From: Dendrobium chrysotoxum
Taxonomy: Eukaryota; Streptophyta; Magnoliopsida; Asparagales; Orchidaceae
Length of the DNA: 64,000 nt
NCBI GenBank assembly: GCA_019925795.1
Contig: CM034314.1
Span: 23,677,774-23,741,773 of the forward strand
Direction of reading: 5' to 3'
The position numbers were made by a program, and so were the translations under genes. A model generated the notes under the pieces. The model worked only from the letters and a program-made list of their open reading frames with translations. It was not told the origin of the DNA and made no database searches. Position 1 is the stretch's first letter; every line of letters begins with the position of its first letter. Of the stretch, positions 46,711 to 59,219 are shown one piece after another.

Positions 46711-46723
46711 TCTCTCCCTTTTT
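46711..46723 (-). promoter_or_regulatory. polypurine tract of Sirevirus 2
   Basis: The minus strand reads AAAAAGGGAGAGA against the 3' LTR. A second copy, CAAAAGGGAGAG, is at 46,914-46,925. Confidence 0.85.
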
Positions 46724-46988
46724 AATGATGTCAAATATTTGTTAAGTTGTTTCAAATCAAATAGACAGGAGTACTCAATACACGTACAAAAGACAAATAT
46801 CATTTCAAAATTCACTAAACAGAAAATATAATAAGGAGAACAACTACAAAATAAGAGCAATACAAGAAATAACTAGAACAGTACATGAAACTACTAGTCA
46901 CTCAAAATACTAACTCTCCCTTTTGACATCACAAAAACGAGGAGGAACAGACACAACAATACAAGCAGAAAACACACAAAATATAATG

Positions 46989-48330
46989 CTAAAAAGGAGG
47001 CGGATCCTGATCAGAAGGAGGAGGAGGTGGTGGCTAAGGATGGAGATGAAAGATCAGAGATCCCAAAAACACATATAATAAAACGAAAAACAAAAGCAGA
47101 GTAAATAAAACGCGAAATAAGAAACACAAAAACACACAAAAAAATGATTTTTTTTAATCGATTTGCTCCAGTAAATTAGAATTTTCCCTTGATTTTGAAT
47201 CCAAAAACTAATAAGAAGATGATCGATAGTGCTGAAATCTAGAAAAGTTGGAAAATCGACTTTCGTAACTCCCACCTCGGATACCTTATGGATGCACATT
47301 CTTTTCAAAATAAAAATCTAATTCAGAAGAAAGAAATTAGATTCGAAAAGAGATCCTTTGAAGCCTCGTTCCAGAAAAATATTTGATATAATAGTATTGC
47401 AAAGTAAGAAATCAGAAATCATGATTTTTCGTCTCAAGCTTTTGAAAATATTAAGGGTACATAGATTTTTCTAAGATATTTAAAGATCTGAAAGGGAAGA
47501 AAGCCTATTTCTTTGTGGGCTAATTTTGTGCCCCTTTTTTCAATCTATTTGGCGCTCTGCGCATCTTTTAATTTTTTATGCACTTTGTGTATTCTTTCAA
47601 TTTTTTTGGCGACCTTACGTATCTTCTCAGTTTGGGCTAATTTTGTGCCTCTTTTCATTTTGGCGCTCTTTGCGCATCTTTTGTAGGCTTTCTCCCTCTC
47701 AAAATCGTTTAAGAATCTCAGCTGTGAAATTACCTTCCAGACATAAGAGACGACAAAGCTCACTCTCTATAATAAGGAAGAGTAATTCATAAAAATAAAA
47801 CCATACATCATATGATAAGTGCAATCACTTGGTTCAGAAAATCATAATAATGACTCAAAACTTTAAAAATACTATTCATATGAGGTAGATTACTGTAGGA
47901 AGATAAAATAAATTTCTATTTCAAAAACCAACTTTTTAATTTTGAAGAAGATTTTTATCCAAAAGAAACAATATACCATTAAAGGAGTTAGAGGAAGAGA
48001 AAACAATCATCAATGTTTCTTCCCTTTAACAGAACCAGTGGAATCAATCACTGCTTACAAGCTTCCAAACCAAAAAAATATGGCAAAATTTTCAGTCACA
48101 AATTCAGTTTATCAGTAGTAGGGAGTAGTGATCGGATTTTAAAAAGTATAAAATAGTAAGTAAAAACCAAGTAGGAGATTGCATCAAAATAAATATTCGA
48201 ATCAAACTAATAATAAGATTAAAATTAAAATCAGCAGAAAAATAAAAATCAACAGAAAATAGATAATCAAATCAAATAACTAACTAATAGAAACAGAATG
48301 AAAAACAGACAAATCAGAAATCAGTAGTCA
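46989..48330 (-). pseudogene. env-like region of Sirevirus 2, remnant
   Basis: This is the region between pol and the 3' LTR where Sirevirus 1 has its 380-codon ORF. No long frame survives. The only recognisable trace is a proline-rich tail on the minus strand (47,036-46,989), PPPPPPSDQDPPPF then a stop. It resembles the PPPPDQGPSQY tail found in a side frame of the Sirevirus 1 ORF. Part of the region is occupied by the small-hairpin repeats. Confidence 0.4.
47515..47683 (-). repeat. small-hairpin repeats of Sirevirus 2
   Basis: Units such as GGCGCTCTGCGCATC, GGCGACCTTACGTATC and GGCGCTCTTTGCGCATC alternate with ATGCACTTTGTGTAT and GGGCTAATTTTGTGCC. They are clearly related to the repeats at 30,079-30,241 of Sirevirus 1. 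Confidence 0.65.
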
Positions 48331-48336
48331 TCAGAA

Positions 48337-51300
48337 TCAAGCATTTATGTCAATCACACCTAATCTGGTCCTTAAAATATTGAATGAGTCAAAAGCTAGT
48401 GGTTTAGTAAATATGTCAGCCAACTGATTTTCAGTTGCTACATGATGTAGCTCAATGTCCCCTTTTGTAACATGGTCCCTAATGAAGTGATGCCTTATAT
48501 CAATGTGTTTGGTTCTAGAATGTTAGATAGGATTCTTAGAAATACAGATGGCACTAGTATTATTACACAGAATAAAAATTATGCCCACAGGTAATCCTAA
48601 ATCCAAGACTTGTTGCTTCAACCAAAGAACTTGGGTCACACAACTTCCTAAGGTAATGTACTCAGCTTCAGCAATGGAGAGTGCAACTAAGTTCTATTTT
48701 CTACTGGACCAAGAGACTAAAGATTATCCTATGAATTGACAAGTTCCAGAAGTGCTCTTTCTATCCACCCTACACCCTGCAAATTCAGAATGAGAATATC
48801 TAATAATCTTAAAAGAGGTGATGTGCCTAGGGTACCAGATTCCTAGGTTTGGGGTCCCTAAAAGATATCTAAGAATTCTCTTAACAGCAGTTAGGTGAGA
48901 CTCTTTAGGATCAGCTTAAAACTTAGCACAAAGATAAATACTAAATATAATATCAGGTCAGCTAGCAGTCAGGTAAAGCAGTGATCCAATTATTCCTCTA
49001 TACTCCTTCTGATCAACAGATTTTCCACTTGAATCCTTATCTAACTGAACAGAGGAGCTCATGGGAGTATTGATTGGCTTGGCTTTGTACATTTCATATT
49101 TCTTCAAAATGTCCTTAGTGTATTTAGATTGATTGAGAAAGGTTCCATCATCTATTTATCTTAAGCTAAACCCCAAAAAATAGGATAATTCTCCCATCAT
49201 ACTCATCTCAAACTCCTTACTCATTATTTTAGAAAACTCATCACATAAATATTTATCAGAAGATCTAAAAATTATATCATCAATATAGATCTGGATAATG
49301 AGTAAATCATCCCCTACTCTCCTCAGAAAAAGGGTGGTGTCTATGCTCCTTTTAACAAACTCTCTTTCTAACAAGAATGTACTAAGCCTCTCATACCAAG
49401 CTCTGGGTGCCTGTTTCAATCCATATAATGCCTTTTTTAATTTATATATATGATTTAGATATTGGGAACTCTCAAAACCTGGGGGTTATTCTACAAAAAT
49501 ATCCTCTTTTATTACCCTATTTAAAAAGGCACTCTTGACATCCATTTGAAACAGCTTAAATCTCTTATAACAGGCAAAGGCTAGTAGCACCCTAATGGCT
49601 TCCAATCTAGCTACAGGGGAAAAGGTCTCCTCAAAATCAATCCCTTCAATCTGATTATACCTCTTAGCCACCAATCTTGCCTTATTTTTAACCACCATAG
49701 CAGAATAATTCATCTTATTCTTAAAGACCCACTTGGTTCCCACTATACTTTTATTCCTAGGTCTTTCTACTAGCTCCCAAACATCGTTCCTTACAAACTA
49801 ATTCAATTCCTCTAGTATAGCTAAGATCTAAAACTCATCAAAAAGGGCTTGATTGATGTTAGTGGGTTCAGTCATTGAGATAAAGGCAGAGTGGTTTACT
49901 TCCTTCCTAAGTCTATGCCTAGTCCTAACACCTTCAAAAGGATCTCCTAAGATCAGTTCTTTAGGATGACTCAAAGAATATCTCCAATCTCTAGGCAAAG
50001 TGTTTTAAGGATCTACCCTTTCCTCTAGATTTGTATTTTCAACCCCTTGGGTAATCTCCCCTACCTCTTCTTCTTCCTCAACTCTAGTCACCTTAGGATC
50101 AGATTCATCAAACACCACATGAGTTATCTCTTCCACCACCAAAGTCCTCTTATTAAACACCCTAAAGAATTTACCCACACTAGAATAGCCTACGAACACT
50201 CGTTCATCAGATTTGGGGTCAAACTTTCCTAAGGATGATTTCCTGTTATTCAGAATGAAAATCATACAGCCAAAGACATGGAGGTGTCATAAGGTGTCTT
50301 GTTCATATTGGATCTAACATTCACCCTATTCAGCACATAACAGGCAGTGTTCACTACTTCAGCCTAAAAGTATTTTGGAAGTGAATACTCAGCAAGCATG
50401 GCTCTAGTGGCTTCCACTAAGGTCCTGTTCTTCCTTTCAGCTACCCTGTTCTGCTGAGGGGTCCTAGGAGCTGAAAAATTGTGACTAATCTCTTGCTCCT
50501 CACAGAAAGTTCCAAACTTCATATTTTTAAACTCTCCACCATGATCACTATGAATAGTCAAGATCTCACAACCTAACTTTCTCTGAATCCAAGTGGAGAA
50601 GGGTGTAAATTCATCAAATGACTCAGATTTATGTGATAGAAATTTAATCCAAGTGAACCTCGAGTAATCATCAACAATTAAAAAACCATAGACTTTCCCC
50701 CCTAAGCTGATAGTGCTAATGGGTCCAAAAAGATCCATGTGAAGGACTTCTAAAGGTCTAAAGGTGCTAATATCCTTAATAGAGTGAAAGGAGGACTGGA
50801 CTTGCTTCCCTAATTGACAGGCATCACACAGGTGGTCCTTAGTGAACTTAAGCTTGGGGACACCTCTAACTAAGTCCTTTTGGATAACTATCCTAAGAGT
50901 TTTCATACTGGCATGACATAATCTCCTGTACCACTACCAAGACTCATTAGCAGCAGTTTTTAAGCAAATCAAAACATCAACTTTAAAGCAACTAATATCC
51001 AATATGTAGACATTATTGATCCTTTATCCCTACAAAATAATTTTATAATTTAAGCTTAAAATGCAGCAAGTGGTCAGGAATTTGATGTTGTATCCTTTGT
51101 CATAGAGCTAACGGATGCTCAGCAGGTTGTGTTTCAATACATCTACAAGCAAAATATTATCAATCATAAAATTTTTTGAATCACCAATTATACCTGAACC
51201 TACCACCCTCCTCGTGGTGTTATCTCCAAGTATAACCTTGCCTCTAGCCCTGGCCTCCAGTGAAATGAACTGATTTGCATCTCCAATCATGTGTCTTGAA

Positions 51301-51353
51301 CATCCATTGTCCAGGTACCACATGCTCTCACGAGATCGTGTGTGAGAGCACAC
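48337..51353 (-). pseudogene. pol: Sirevirus 2 pol
   Basis: Domains run in copia order. Protease comes first, with SMWYLDNGCSRHMIGD: the catalytic DSG has become DNG. The integrase zinc region has RRLCH and LCDACQLGK. The IN core (50,906-50,364) keeps its triad (LHMDLFGP, HSDHGGEF, VAERKNRT). A small deletion with frameshift lies near 50,285, between TPYD and LHVFGC. RT follows with GTKWVFK, QMDVKSAFLN and an active site YIDD near 49,290. RNase H ends at GVIDINA and TGA 48,337. I count well over ten stops. Where both elements are readable they are clearly homologous throughout. Confidence 0.9.
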
Positions 51354-53174
51354 CTACAAAATCATCAAATGTCAGATTTAGGAACCCAGACAGGTTTGGG
51401 TTCCTTCCTATGAAAAGAAGAATGCAATGCATGTGTGCTGTGCTGTAAAACAGGTAATTTGGGCCTCTACACCCAATATGTACTACGGTGAACAGTACAG
51501 GTGTGAGAGATGTGTCCTAACATGCCACAAGAAAAATATATAACACCAGGAAAGGGTTAACTAATCTACGTGGGTGATAGTGCCTCTTCCTAGGTTTGAA
51601 TAAAACATGCTTTGATGATTTTGAAATAGATTCTTCTAAAGGTGGAGGTGCATAAAATTGTGTAAAAGTAGGTGGAATTTCATATTTCTCAAAAGTATAG
51701 ATTTTTACACTCAAAAATTCATTTTTCTTTTTCAAACTTATAATTTTAAATTTTAGATGGTGTTCACTACTATCTAAATCAGATGCATGAGTTTTTAATT
51801 CTTTAAATGCAGCTTTTAATTCAACATGCGATATTTTTAACAGATCATGCTCAATAATTAAATCAGAATGCTTTTTGTTCAACTCATCGAATTCATCAAG
51901 TAGTGACATGTGATTGCAATCAACAGTAGAATGATCTTTAATCAAAATTTCATGCTCTTTTTGTAAATTTAGAAGTTCTAGTTTTAGGCTAGCATGAGTT
52001 TTCTTGAGCTTCATATACGATGCATGAATTCTTTCAGACACTTCAAATAATTGCTCGTAAGTAAGCTTACATACCTCTTCCTGGTCAGACTGACCAGGAT
52101 GATCATCAGCCATCAGACACAAGTTGGTTTCCTCCTCTTCAGCTTCAGTCTCAGAGGAGTCGGATGCAGAATTTACCCAGAATACCTTTTGAATCCTCTT
52201 CTTATCCTTTCTAAATTTTGGTTTCTCCTCACCCTTTTCCTTGCTTGGGTGAGCTTTAAGTGTAGGACAGTCAGCCTTAATGTGTCCAGGCTTCCTTCAT
52301 TCAAAATAAATAGTATCAGATGAGCCTTTAAAATTTTTACTGGACTTACCCTTGTTCCACTTCTAAAAGTTCTTATATTTCTTCCTTAGAAAGCTTTTGA
52401 ATTGCCTAGTGATTAAGGCAACATCATCGCTATCAGACCCCGAAGAATCAGTGTTAGTATCGTTGGCCTTCAGCGCCACAGTTTTCTCCTTCTTCTTCTC
52501 ACATGCATCAAGCTATATTTGGTTCACCCCTTCCTCGTAAGTAATGAGTGACCCAAGTAAGTTGTCAATAGAATAATTGTTCAAATCTTTTGATTCAATA
52601 ATTGCAGTTATCTTAGCATCAAACGAAGAAGGCAAACATCTCAAAATCTTGTTCACTTTTTCATAGTTTGTAAGTTCTCTTCCTAAAGTATGCAAAGAAG
52701 TGACAATTTGAGTGAACCTCGTATACATTTCAGAAATAGATTCATTAGGTTTCATGCGAAAAAATTCATAGTCATGCAGTAATATGTTTAACCTAGACTG
52801 TTTAACTTCAGTTGTACCTTCATAAGTAATACACAATCTATCCCAAATTTCTTTGCCAGTTGTATAAGTAGAAACACGCATGTAATCCTCAGATTTTAAG
52901 GCACGGAAAAAATAGTTCAAACATTTGGCATTCAGTTGGGCTAAGTCAGGATCATCAAAGTCTAATCAGTGAAAGACAGTTCAGTTTTAACATTGTTAAT
53001 CCTTCTAAAAGGTGGTTCATAGCCATCCTTAACAAGCATCCACATACGATAATTTATAAATTGAAGAAAAGTAGACATACGAGTTTTCCAAAAATCAAAA
53101 GGTATATTATCAAACAATGGCGGTCATATAATTTAGTAACCTTCAGCAGTATTACAATTACCAAAGTTAGCCAT
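51354..53174 (-). pseudogene. gag: Sirevirus 2 gag
   Basis: The start is the ATG at 53,174 (MANFGN, as in Sirevirus 1). Stops occur within the first 20 codons and a frame change near 52,960. An open stretch at 52,920-52,513 covers the capsid domain (KEIWDRLCITYEGT, LRCLPSSFDAKITAI). The first knuckle is damaged (a stop at its second Cys). The codon before VNSASDSSE is TGG, where Sirevirus 1 has TAG. The coiled-coil extension is open at 52,122-51,517 and breaks inside the second knuckle. The gag frame meets TGA at 51,367-51,365, matching the junction in Sirevirus 1. Confidence 0.88.
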
Positions 53175-53214
53175 GGATCAAATTCAAAAAATTTTAAACT
53201 TAATTTTTGAATCC

Positions 53215-53227
53215 CGCTCTGACACCA
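53215..53227 (-). promoter_or_regulatory. primer-binding site of Sirevirus 2
   Basis: The minus strand reads TGGTGTCAGAGCG, two bases after the 5' LTR, with one mismatch to the initiator-tRNA-Met site TGGTATCAGAGC. Confidence 0.9.
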
Positions 53228-53229
53228 CT

Positions 53230-54954
53230 TGAAAGTTCGATAGGGATGTTAAGCCCTGATGAACTAGTCCCGAGGCTAACCAAGAGAGGGGTGAATTGGT
53301 TATTTTAAAAATTCGTGAGCAACAGGAAAAATCTTTATGATAATTTGTAATGGAAATAAGTAAACACAGAAATGAAAAGATCAACCATAGATTTCACCCA
53401 AGAAGATAATAACAGAAAATAAAGTGTAAAAAATAATCAGAAATAGCACACTAAATTTTATAGTGGTTCGGTCAACTTGACCTACGTTCACTCCCCGGAG
53501 CCTCCCCTCTGGGTATTGCACTAACACAAAAGTGTCTCTCCTTCTGCTCCCACAGCAAGGCAGAGAAGCCTGTACAAAACTCCTTTCCACCAACCCGATG
53601 AGGCAGAGAACCTAAACTCCTTTCGCTTCCTCCTGAAGCAGGCAGAGAACCCGAACTCCTTTCGCTTCTTCCTAAAGCAGGCAGAGAACAAGAACTCCTT
53701 TAGCTTCCTCTTGAAGCGAGCAGAGAACCTGGATCTTCTTGGGAATGATCCTCCCACAGAAAACACTGACAAGATGAGAGACGACGAATAGAGAAGATGA
53801 CTCTGATCCTTGCTTGGAGTAACCTTTGTGAATCCCTCACAAACTCCCCCTCACAAGATCCTCTCTCTCTCTCCCAAGCTCTCTTTCTCTCTCTCAAGGT
53901 TTCTCTAGAAAGGAAAGTGGCAAAAGTTTTTTCTTGTTGGAAGAAAAAGATCTTTTATAGGAGGGCTCAAAATTTGCCCTAAATCTCAACTAGTCAGCCA
54001 ATATCGTCCAAGATGATCGCTAGATCGTCCTATACGATCAGTTCAAAATCACCTATTTCAACCTGGATGATTTGGCCCTTCTGTACGATTAGTAGAAAAA
54101 GTTATTCAGATTGTCCCGTATGATTCTACGATCATCCGAGATGATTAGTGTAAATTTAAGAATTTCGTCTAGAAAATCGCTCTTGTCGTCTAGAGGAGCT
54201 GAATGACCTAAAAATGACTTGAACATCTAGGATGATATTTCTATCATCCAGTACGATTAGTTCAAAAAGTGCCAAAATTATTCTAATCACCGCTCTGGAC
54301 GTACAGGTAAAACATGCTGGACGGTCAGTATTTTTAACAGATCTTCCCGTATGATCCTGCGATCATCCAGGACAAATTGATCGAATCAATCAGACCTTAA
54401 TTACTTTCCTTAATCACCAGACTAATTTAGGCATGATTGTAATGGATCATCCAGGATGATACATGTATCGTTCGGGACGATCAGATCAAATCTCTAAAAA
54501 TAAAACTTGCCTAACTTGATCTGGCGGCTGAGAATTTCTAATTTGAGCCTATCGTCCCGTACGATGGATGGATCATCCAGGACGATCAGCTTAATCAGAC
54601 AAACTTAACTTGGTCGCCCTAATTAGGGTTTCTATTTTCACTGGATCATCCAGGATGATGTAAATATCGTCCAGGATGATCTGAACAAAAAATGAATAGA
54701 AACTCTGATTCACTCAAGCTCTCCCCTTGAGTGTGTATGTGTAAGGTTACTTAGCTAGGCGATCAGTTACATAGTATTTGACTCAATAAAGATAAAAAAG
54801 TATATTAGATCTAAATTTTAAAATAGACTGACTCGAGCTTGGACTGGCTTGAACTTGTAATTAAACCTGCGTACTTGAAAGATTAAACAGGCAACCAAAG
54901 ACCGAAATATTTTCTATCATCAAAATTATAATCTTTAAAACCAGATTTGCAACA
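53230..54954 (-). repeat. 5' LTR of Sirevirus 2 (1,725 bp)
   Basis: It runs TGAAAGTTCGATAGGG to CCAGATTTGCAACA, with the same internal layout as the 3' LTR: 39-bp units at 53,597-53,735, TATA box at 53,952-53,959 (minus), and U3 palindromes at 53,995-54,690. Confidence 0.95.
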
Positions 54955-55132
54955 GGTTCCACTATATTGCTACAAAAGTTTAGTATTGTGGCACTTGACT
55001 GTATAACCCAGCACTATAGGATTTTATAATTTATCACTCTAGTGGAATTATTTAAAATTTTGATAGAGACTCTGGCACTGTAATGTTCAATTTTAGTAAT
55101 GTATGTAACTTCGTTGTTATCCTTAGATCTAT
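54955..55132 (-). mobile_element. Athila-like LTR (copy C), remaining part
   Basis: This starts with the GGTTC duplication of Sirevirus 2 and continues LTR C. The reverse complement has CTATAGTGCTGGG, recalling the CAGTGCTGG words of LTRs A and B. The start of the LTR (right end on the plus strand) is missing, apparently cut by insertion of repeat X copy 2 at 55,133. Confidence 0.45.
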
Positions 55133-58089
55133 TGGGTGTTTGGTCGAAAAAGATATTATTTCGAAAAGGTTTAATTTTCTTTGGGAAATGCTTAATTTTT
55201 GGAATTTTTAATATTTGAGATTGAACGCTTATTATGAATAATATATCACCTCGAAAGGTGAAAATATCATTCCCTAATAGGTTCAGATTATAAATCTTCA
55301 AATTTATTCTGATTATCACAATCAAACTCAAGTAGAAACAACATATGATCTCAAAGGATCAAAATAATATTTAATCAACTATTTAACTATGTTAATCTGA
55401 ATAGATGGATCATTAATTTCATAATAAAAATTATGATTATAATTGATATATCTATCCGAAGAAAGAAAATATCAATCACTATCAACAGTTTGAATATGAC
55501 GACAATGATCGTAAGGTTTAAATTTCCCAAAGATAATTAATTGAAGGTTTTAAAAACTTGATTTTTAAATCAGGTCTGGGTTTCTAAATCTCCTACGACC
55601 CTCGTAGTTAATTACATCATAGGAAACTAGAAAATTTCCTACGAATACGCTCGATTAAAATAGCGATACAAATTTCATTTAACATTTTTAAAGATTGATG
55701 TCAAAGGAGGTTAAGGGTTGGAATTTTCAAATGGGACTGGATCAAATTTGAACACTTATTTCAGGATTCAAAGGAAGAAGAGTAGGAAATATTTTGAGAT
55801 TCTGAATTACTTCAGAAACACCCCAACCTATCTTAAGTGTTGGGCTTGAATTTGATTGAAAGAAATTTAAGTTTGAGTGGTCAATTTTATTAGAAAGTGA
55901 GAATTAGATTCCCGGAAGGTTGAGGTCTTGAAATTAAACATCTTCCTCAGAACCTGAGTCTAAAGTTGGGTACTAAAAATCAGTGACCCAGATCATAGCT
56001 AATGCAATGCAGTCCTAGACTTACCGCAGCCTAGATTGGGGAGCCAGCTAAACCACCTAAATGCTTCAAAACCATGTTGTCCGGTCTTTTATGAAAGAGT
56101 GGTTAAGGAAATTTTTTTAAGATTAGTTTTAAGGAGAGCGGGGCCGACATCTAGAGTAGATCCTAATTGGCCCCTTGACTTATGTTGGGTGAGATGTCTA
56201 AATAAAATGCAATTAAGAATTAGACTCAATTTTAATTTGTTACTAATGTGATGCATGCTAGTTGACTCGAATGCTTTAAAATCATAATAAAGCAGTTTTA
56301 AAATTAGGCTTAAAAATAGGTTTTATCCTAGATATTGCATAACATCCCCTTGGACAGAACTACACCCTAATAGGTCAGGTGGTCTGCCAAAACCCGCAGG
56401 CGGGGAGGTGCCTAACACGGAAAAGAAAAGTTAATATGAATGCATGAAATACCCCCAGTGAGTCCGGGCTTACTTCTTAAAAGCGTTAAAGTTACTATCT
56501 GAGCTTAAAGTTTTTAAATTTTGTTTAAGTAGAAATAGTTTTTGACCATACCCTCACGAGCCTCCAATCGGATTCTAGGCTAAATCAAATATGACATGCA
56601 AGATCGCCAAATAAACTATTAAAAATATATGGGTCCTTCATCGCAATCAACATCAAACAATCAATATTTAATTAAATCAATTAAATTAAAACTCAAATTG
56701 AAAGTCTATAGGTAAGTGCCTTTTAATTGTACAACCCAGGGTCTGCAGGAAAAGTAAAGTGGCCGGGTACCACTGACTACAACCCGAATTCTATTCCTAA
56801 GACTCAAATGACTTTGAGAATAGGTCTTCTCGTTCTTCACTTCTTAGTCCTTCTAGAACTCCTTGGATCGTCAGGTCCGGATATCTAAATGAAAAGAAAC
56901 TCCCCCTAAATAGGGGTGTTATCATTTCTCTTTGGATATTTGAAAGTATCCTAACTTGATCTTCCAAATGGAGGAAGACTCTCCTCTTAGGGATGTCTTC
57001 TCCTCTTTGGAATTTGAGTTGGATATAAATATCCCATCTCAAAGTACTTAACAATTTATAACTCAAATACATTCAAATTACATTTGAATAAAATTTAAAA
57101 TCTAGACTCAACAACCTGCAGGGTTATCCTAATAATAAGCAGTTAATATTAACATCCCAAGAAGTTAATATATTTAAAATTTAAAAATACTCAATCACAG
57201 CCACACTTGGCCATGCTCTTTTAATTTTAAAGGGGGACTTAAGAAATTTTCTTGAGCACCTGTGTAATTTAATAATTATGATTTTGCCCCCTTTATTTTT
57301 AAATGCCCTGTATGAGCATGGCAACCTGCATAAGATTGAATTAGTACAAATTTCTCCTAACCTAAGGGTAGATCTAACGCACAATCAATCATAACACAGA
57401 GTGCAGAAAATAAATAAACAATCACAGCAATCCTACTACTAGCAAACAGCATGCAGTGAAAGCTCGAAAATCTGGCACACAGCAGAAAATTAAACACCGG
57501 CCTAGCCTAAAACTAGAGTTAGTTGTCCTAGCAAATCATCTACAGTGTGTGTAACAGGCTGTGTGGTTTTGATATGTCCTAAATAAAATCACTTAATTAA
57601 GGTTATTTGAAGGTTCTGGTTGGTTAAAAAGGCTTAAGGGGGTTTTTGATTGAAGTTTAAGTCTTAATGATTTAAATTTAATTTTAAAGTTGATTTTGAT
57701 TATTTATTGGATAGCACTTTTGTTTCACACTGAGGCCGTGAAGTTTATTTCACCTTCCTTTGAGCTAATTTAATAGCCTCGTAGGCCTGGGTTACCTAGT
57801 GATACCCTGTATAATTAAGAAATTGATTTTATTTGAGTTTGAAAGTTAATTAGTTTTTAATTAAGGTTGGTTGGCTGCTGGTTTTAAGTTTGAAATAATG
57901 TTTTTAGGAATTTTGAATGATTTGTTGAATTTTGGAATTTCCTGGATTATTTTATTTATTTAATTCAAGGGTCAAAAATTGACTTTTTCATTTAAAGTGT
58001 TTTCTAAAATGTTAGTATTTTATTAAAATACTAGACCTTAATACAATCATTTAGACAATAAGTACGCTGAAATTGGATTTTTCTACATT

Positions 58090-58413
58090 TTATTATGAAG
58101 GTTTGACGTTTTGACTTGATTTTGAACCAAGTTTGACCAAAAGTTGACATTTTCAAATTTAATTGATTTCTGGAAATTTGATATTTTTGATAAATATTAT
58201 TCCTTATTATGAGTTGAATGCCTTTGAGTTTTCTCAATTTAGAGTTCATTTTTATTATGAAGGTTTGACGTTTTGACTTCATTTTGAACTATGTTTGACC
58301 AAAAGTTAACTTTTTTAAATTTAATTGATTTCTGGAAATTTGATATTTTTGATAAATATTATTCCTTATTATGAGTTGAATGCCTTTGAGTTTTCTCAAT
58401 TTAGAGTTCATTT
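58090..58413. repeat. 162-bp direct tandem duplication
   Basis: 58,090-58,251 and 58,252-58,413 are nearly identical. Both start TTATTATGAAGGTTTGACG and end TTTAGAGTTCATTT. Copy 1 of X has a single, more diverged equivalent near 25,730-25,900. Confidence 0.9.
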
Positions 58414-59219
58414 GAATTAGTTATGAATTTTCAAAGTTTTGAGTATTTATTGAATTTTCAAAAATTGCTTAATTAAAGCCTTTTTTATAATTTGAATCCA
58501 AATGACCTCCAAACTCCTTGGAATCAACTCCAAAGGTTGGGAATGACCTAAGGAGAGATTTCTAAGTGTTTGAGAGAGTTTTGAAATTTTTAAATATTTT
58601 TAATTAATTAATTTAATTTAATACTGAATTTTACTTAAAGTTAAATTAAGCTTGATTTTAAAGTCCAGTCAAGGGGCTTTTATTTTTCATTGATTAAGGG
58701 TTCAATTCTGCTCAGTTTGAGGTATTTGTATGTAATTTTTGGATTTTAATTTATTACAATTTCTGGAAGGTTTTAAGGCTTAATTTTGATTAAATTAATT
58801 AAGGGGCTTAACGACTTCAAAATTCATTAGGAAATTTTCCTAGAGTTGAGAGTGTCTCTAAGTTCGAGTGTTCAAAGTTTCAAGTTAATTGGAAATGTAT
58901 CCTAATTATTGAATTTTTTCTAAGTTCTCTAAATGAATCCTTAATTATTGTCCTTAATGATGTCCCTAGGTTTAATAGGTTTGAATCAAAGTTTTAACTA
59001 AACCTCAAACAAGTGCATATAGGAACACACATCATTCACAATCAATTCCTAAATCTAAGAGAGCCTTAAACTAAGTGGTGTGTGTATGTCCTAAGCATGC
59101 AAAGATTAATGCTAATTAAATGTACATAATTAGATTAATGAATGATTAAAACATAACCATTCACTAACATTCCCACATGATTTTTATTCAAACATGTTGA
59201 TCTATGTTTAAAATTTCAA

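Larger units (their letters stand above)
44978..54954 (-). mobile_element. Sirevirus 2: full-length but decayed Ty1/copia element, 9.98 kb
   Basis: Minus-strand element with LTRs of 1,732 and 1,725 bp, a 5-bp duplication GGTTC, a primer site with one mismatch, a PPT plus a second PPT, gag with coiled coil, and pol in copia order. Its coding DNA is colinear with Sirevirus 1 and recognisably related, but the LTRs belong to a different family. About 29 differences in the last ~330 LTR bases (hand count) and many stops and frameshifts show that it is the older of the two. The env-like region is only a remnant. It is inserted in Athila-like LTR C. Confidence 0.92.

Noticed and set aside
46989..47308. 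Minus-strand ORF of 84 codons (47,308-47,054) as a surviving env-like protein of Sirevirus 2
   Set aside because: It has no similarity to the Sirevirus 1 ORF that I can see and ends in low-complexity Phe/Cys-rich sequence from A-rich DNA.
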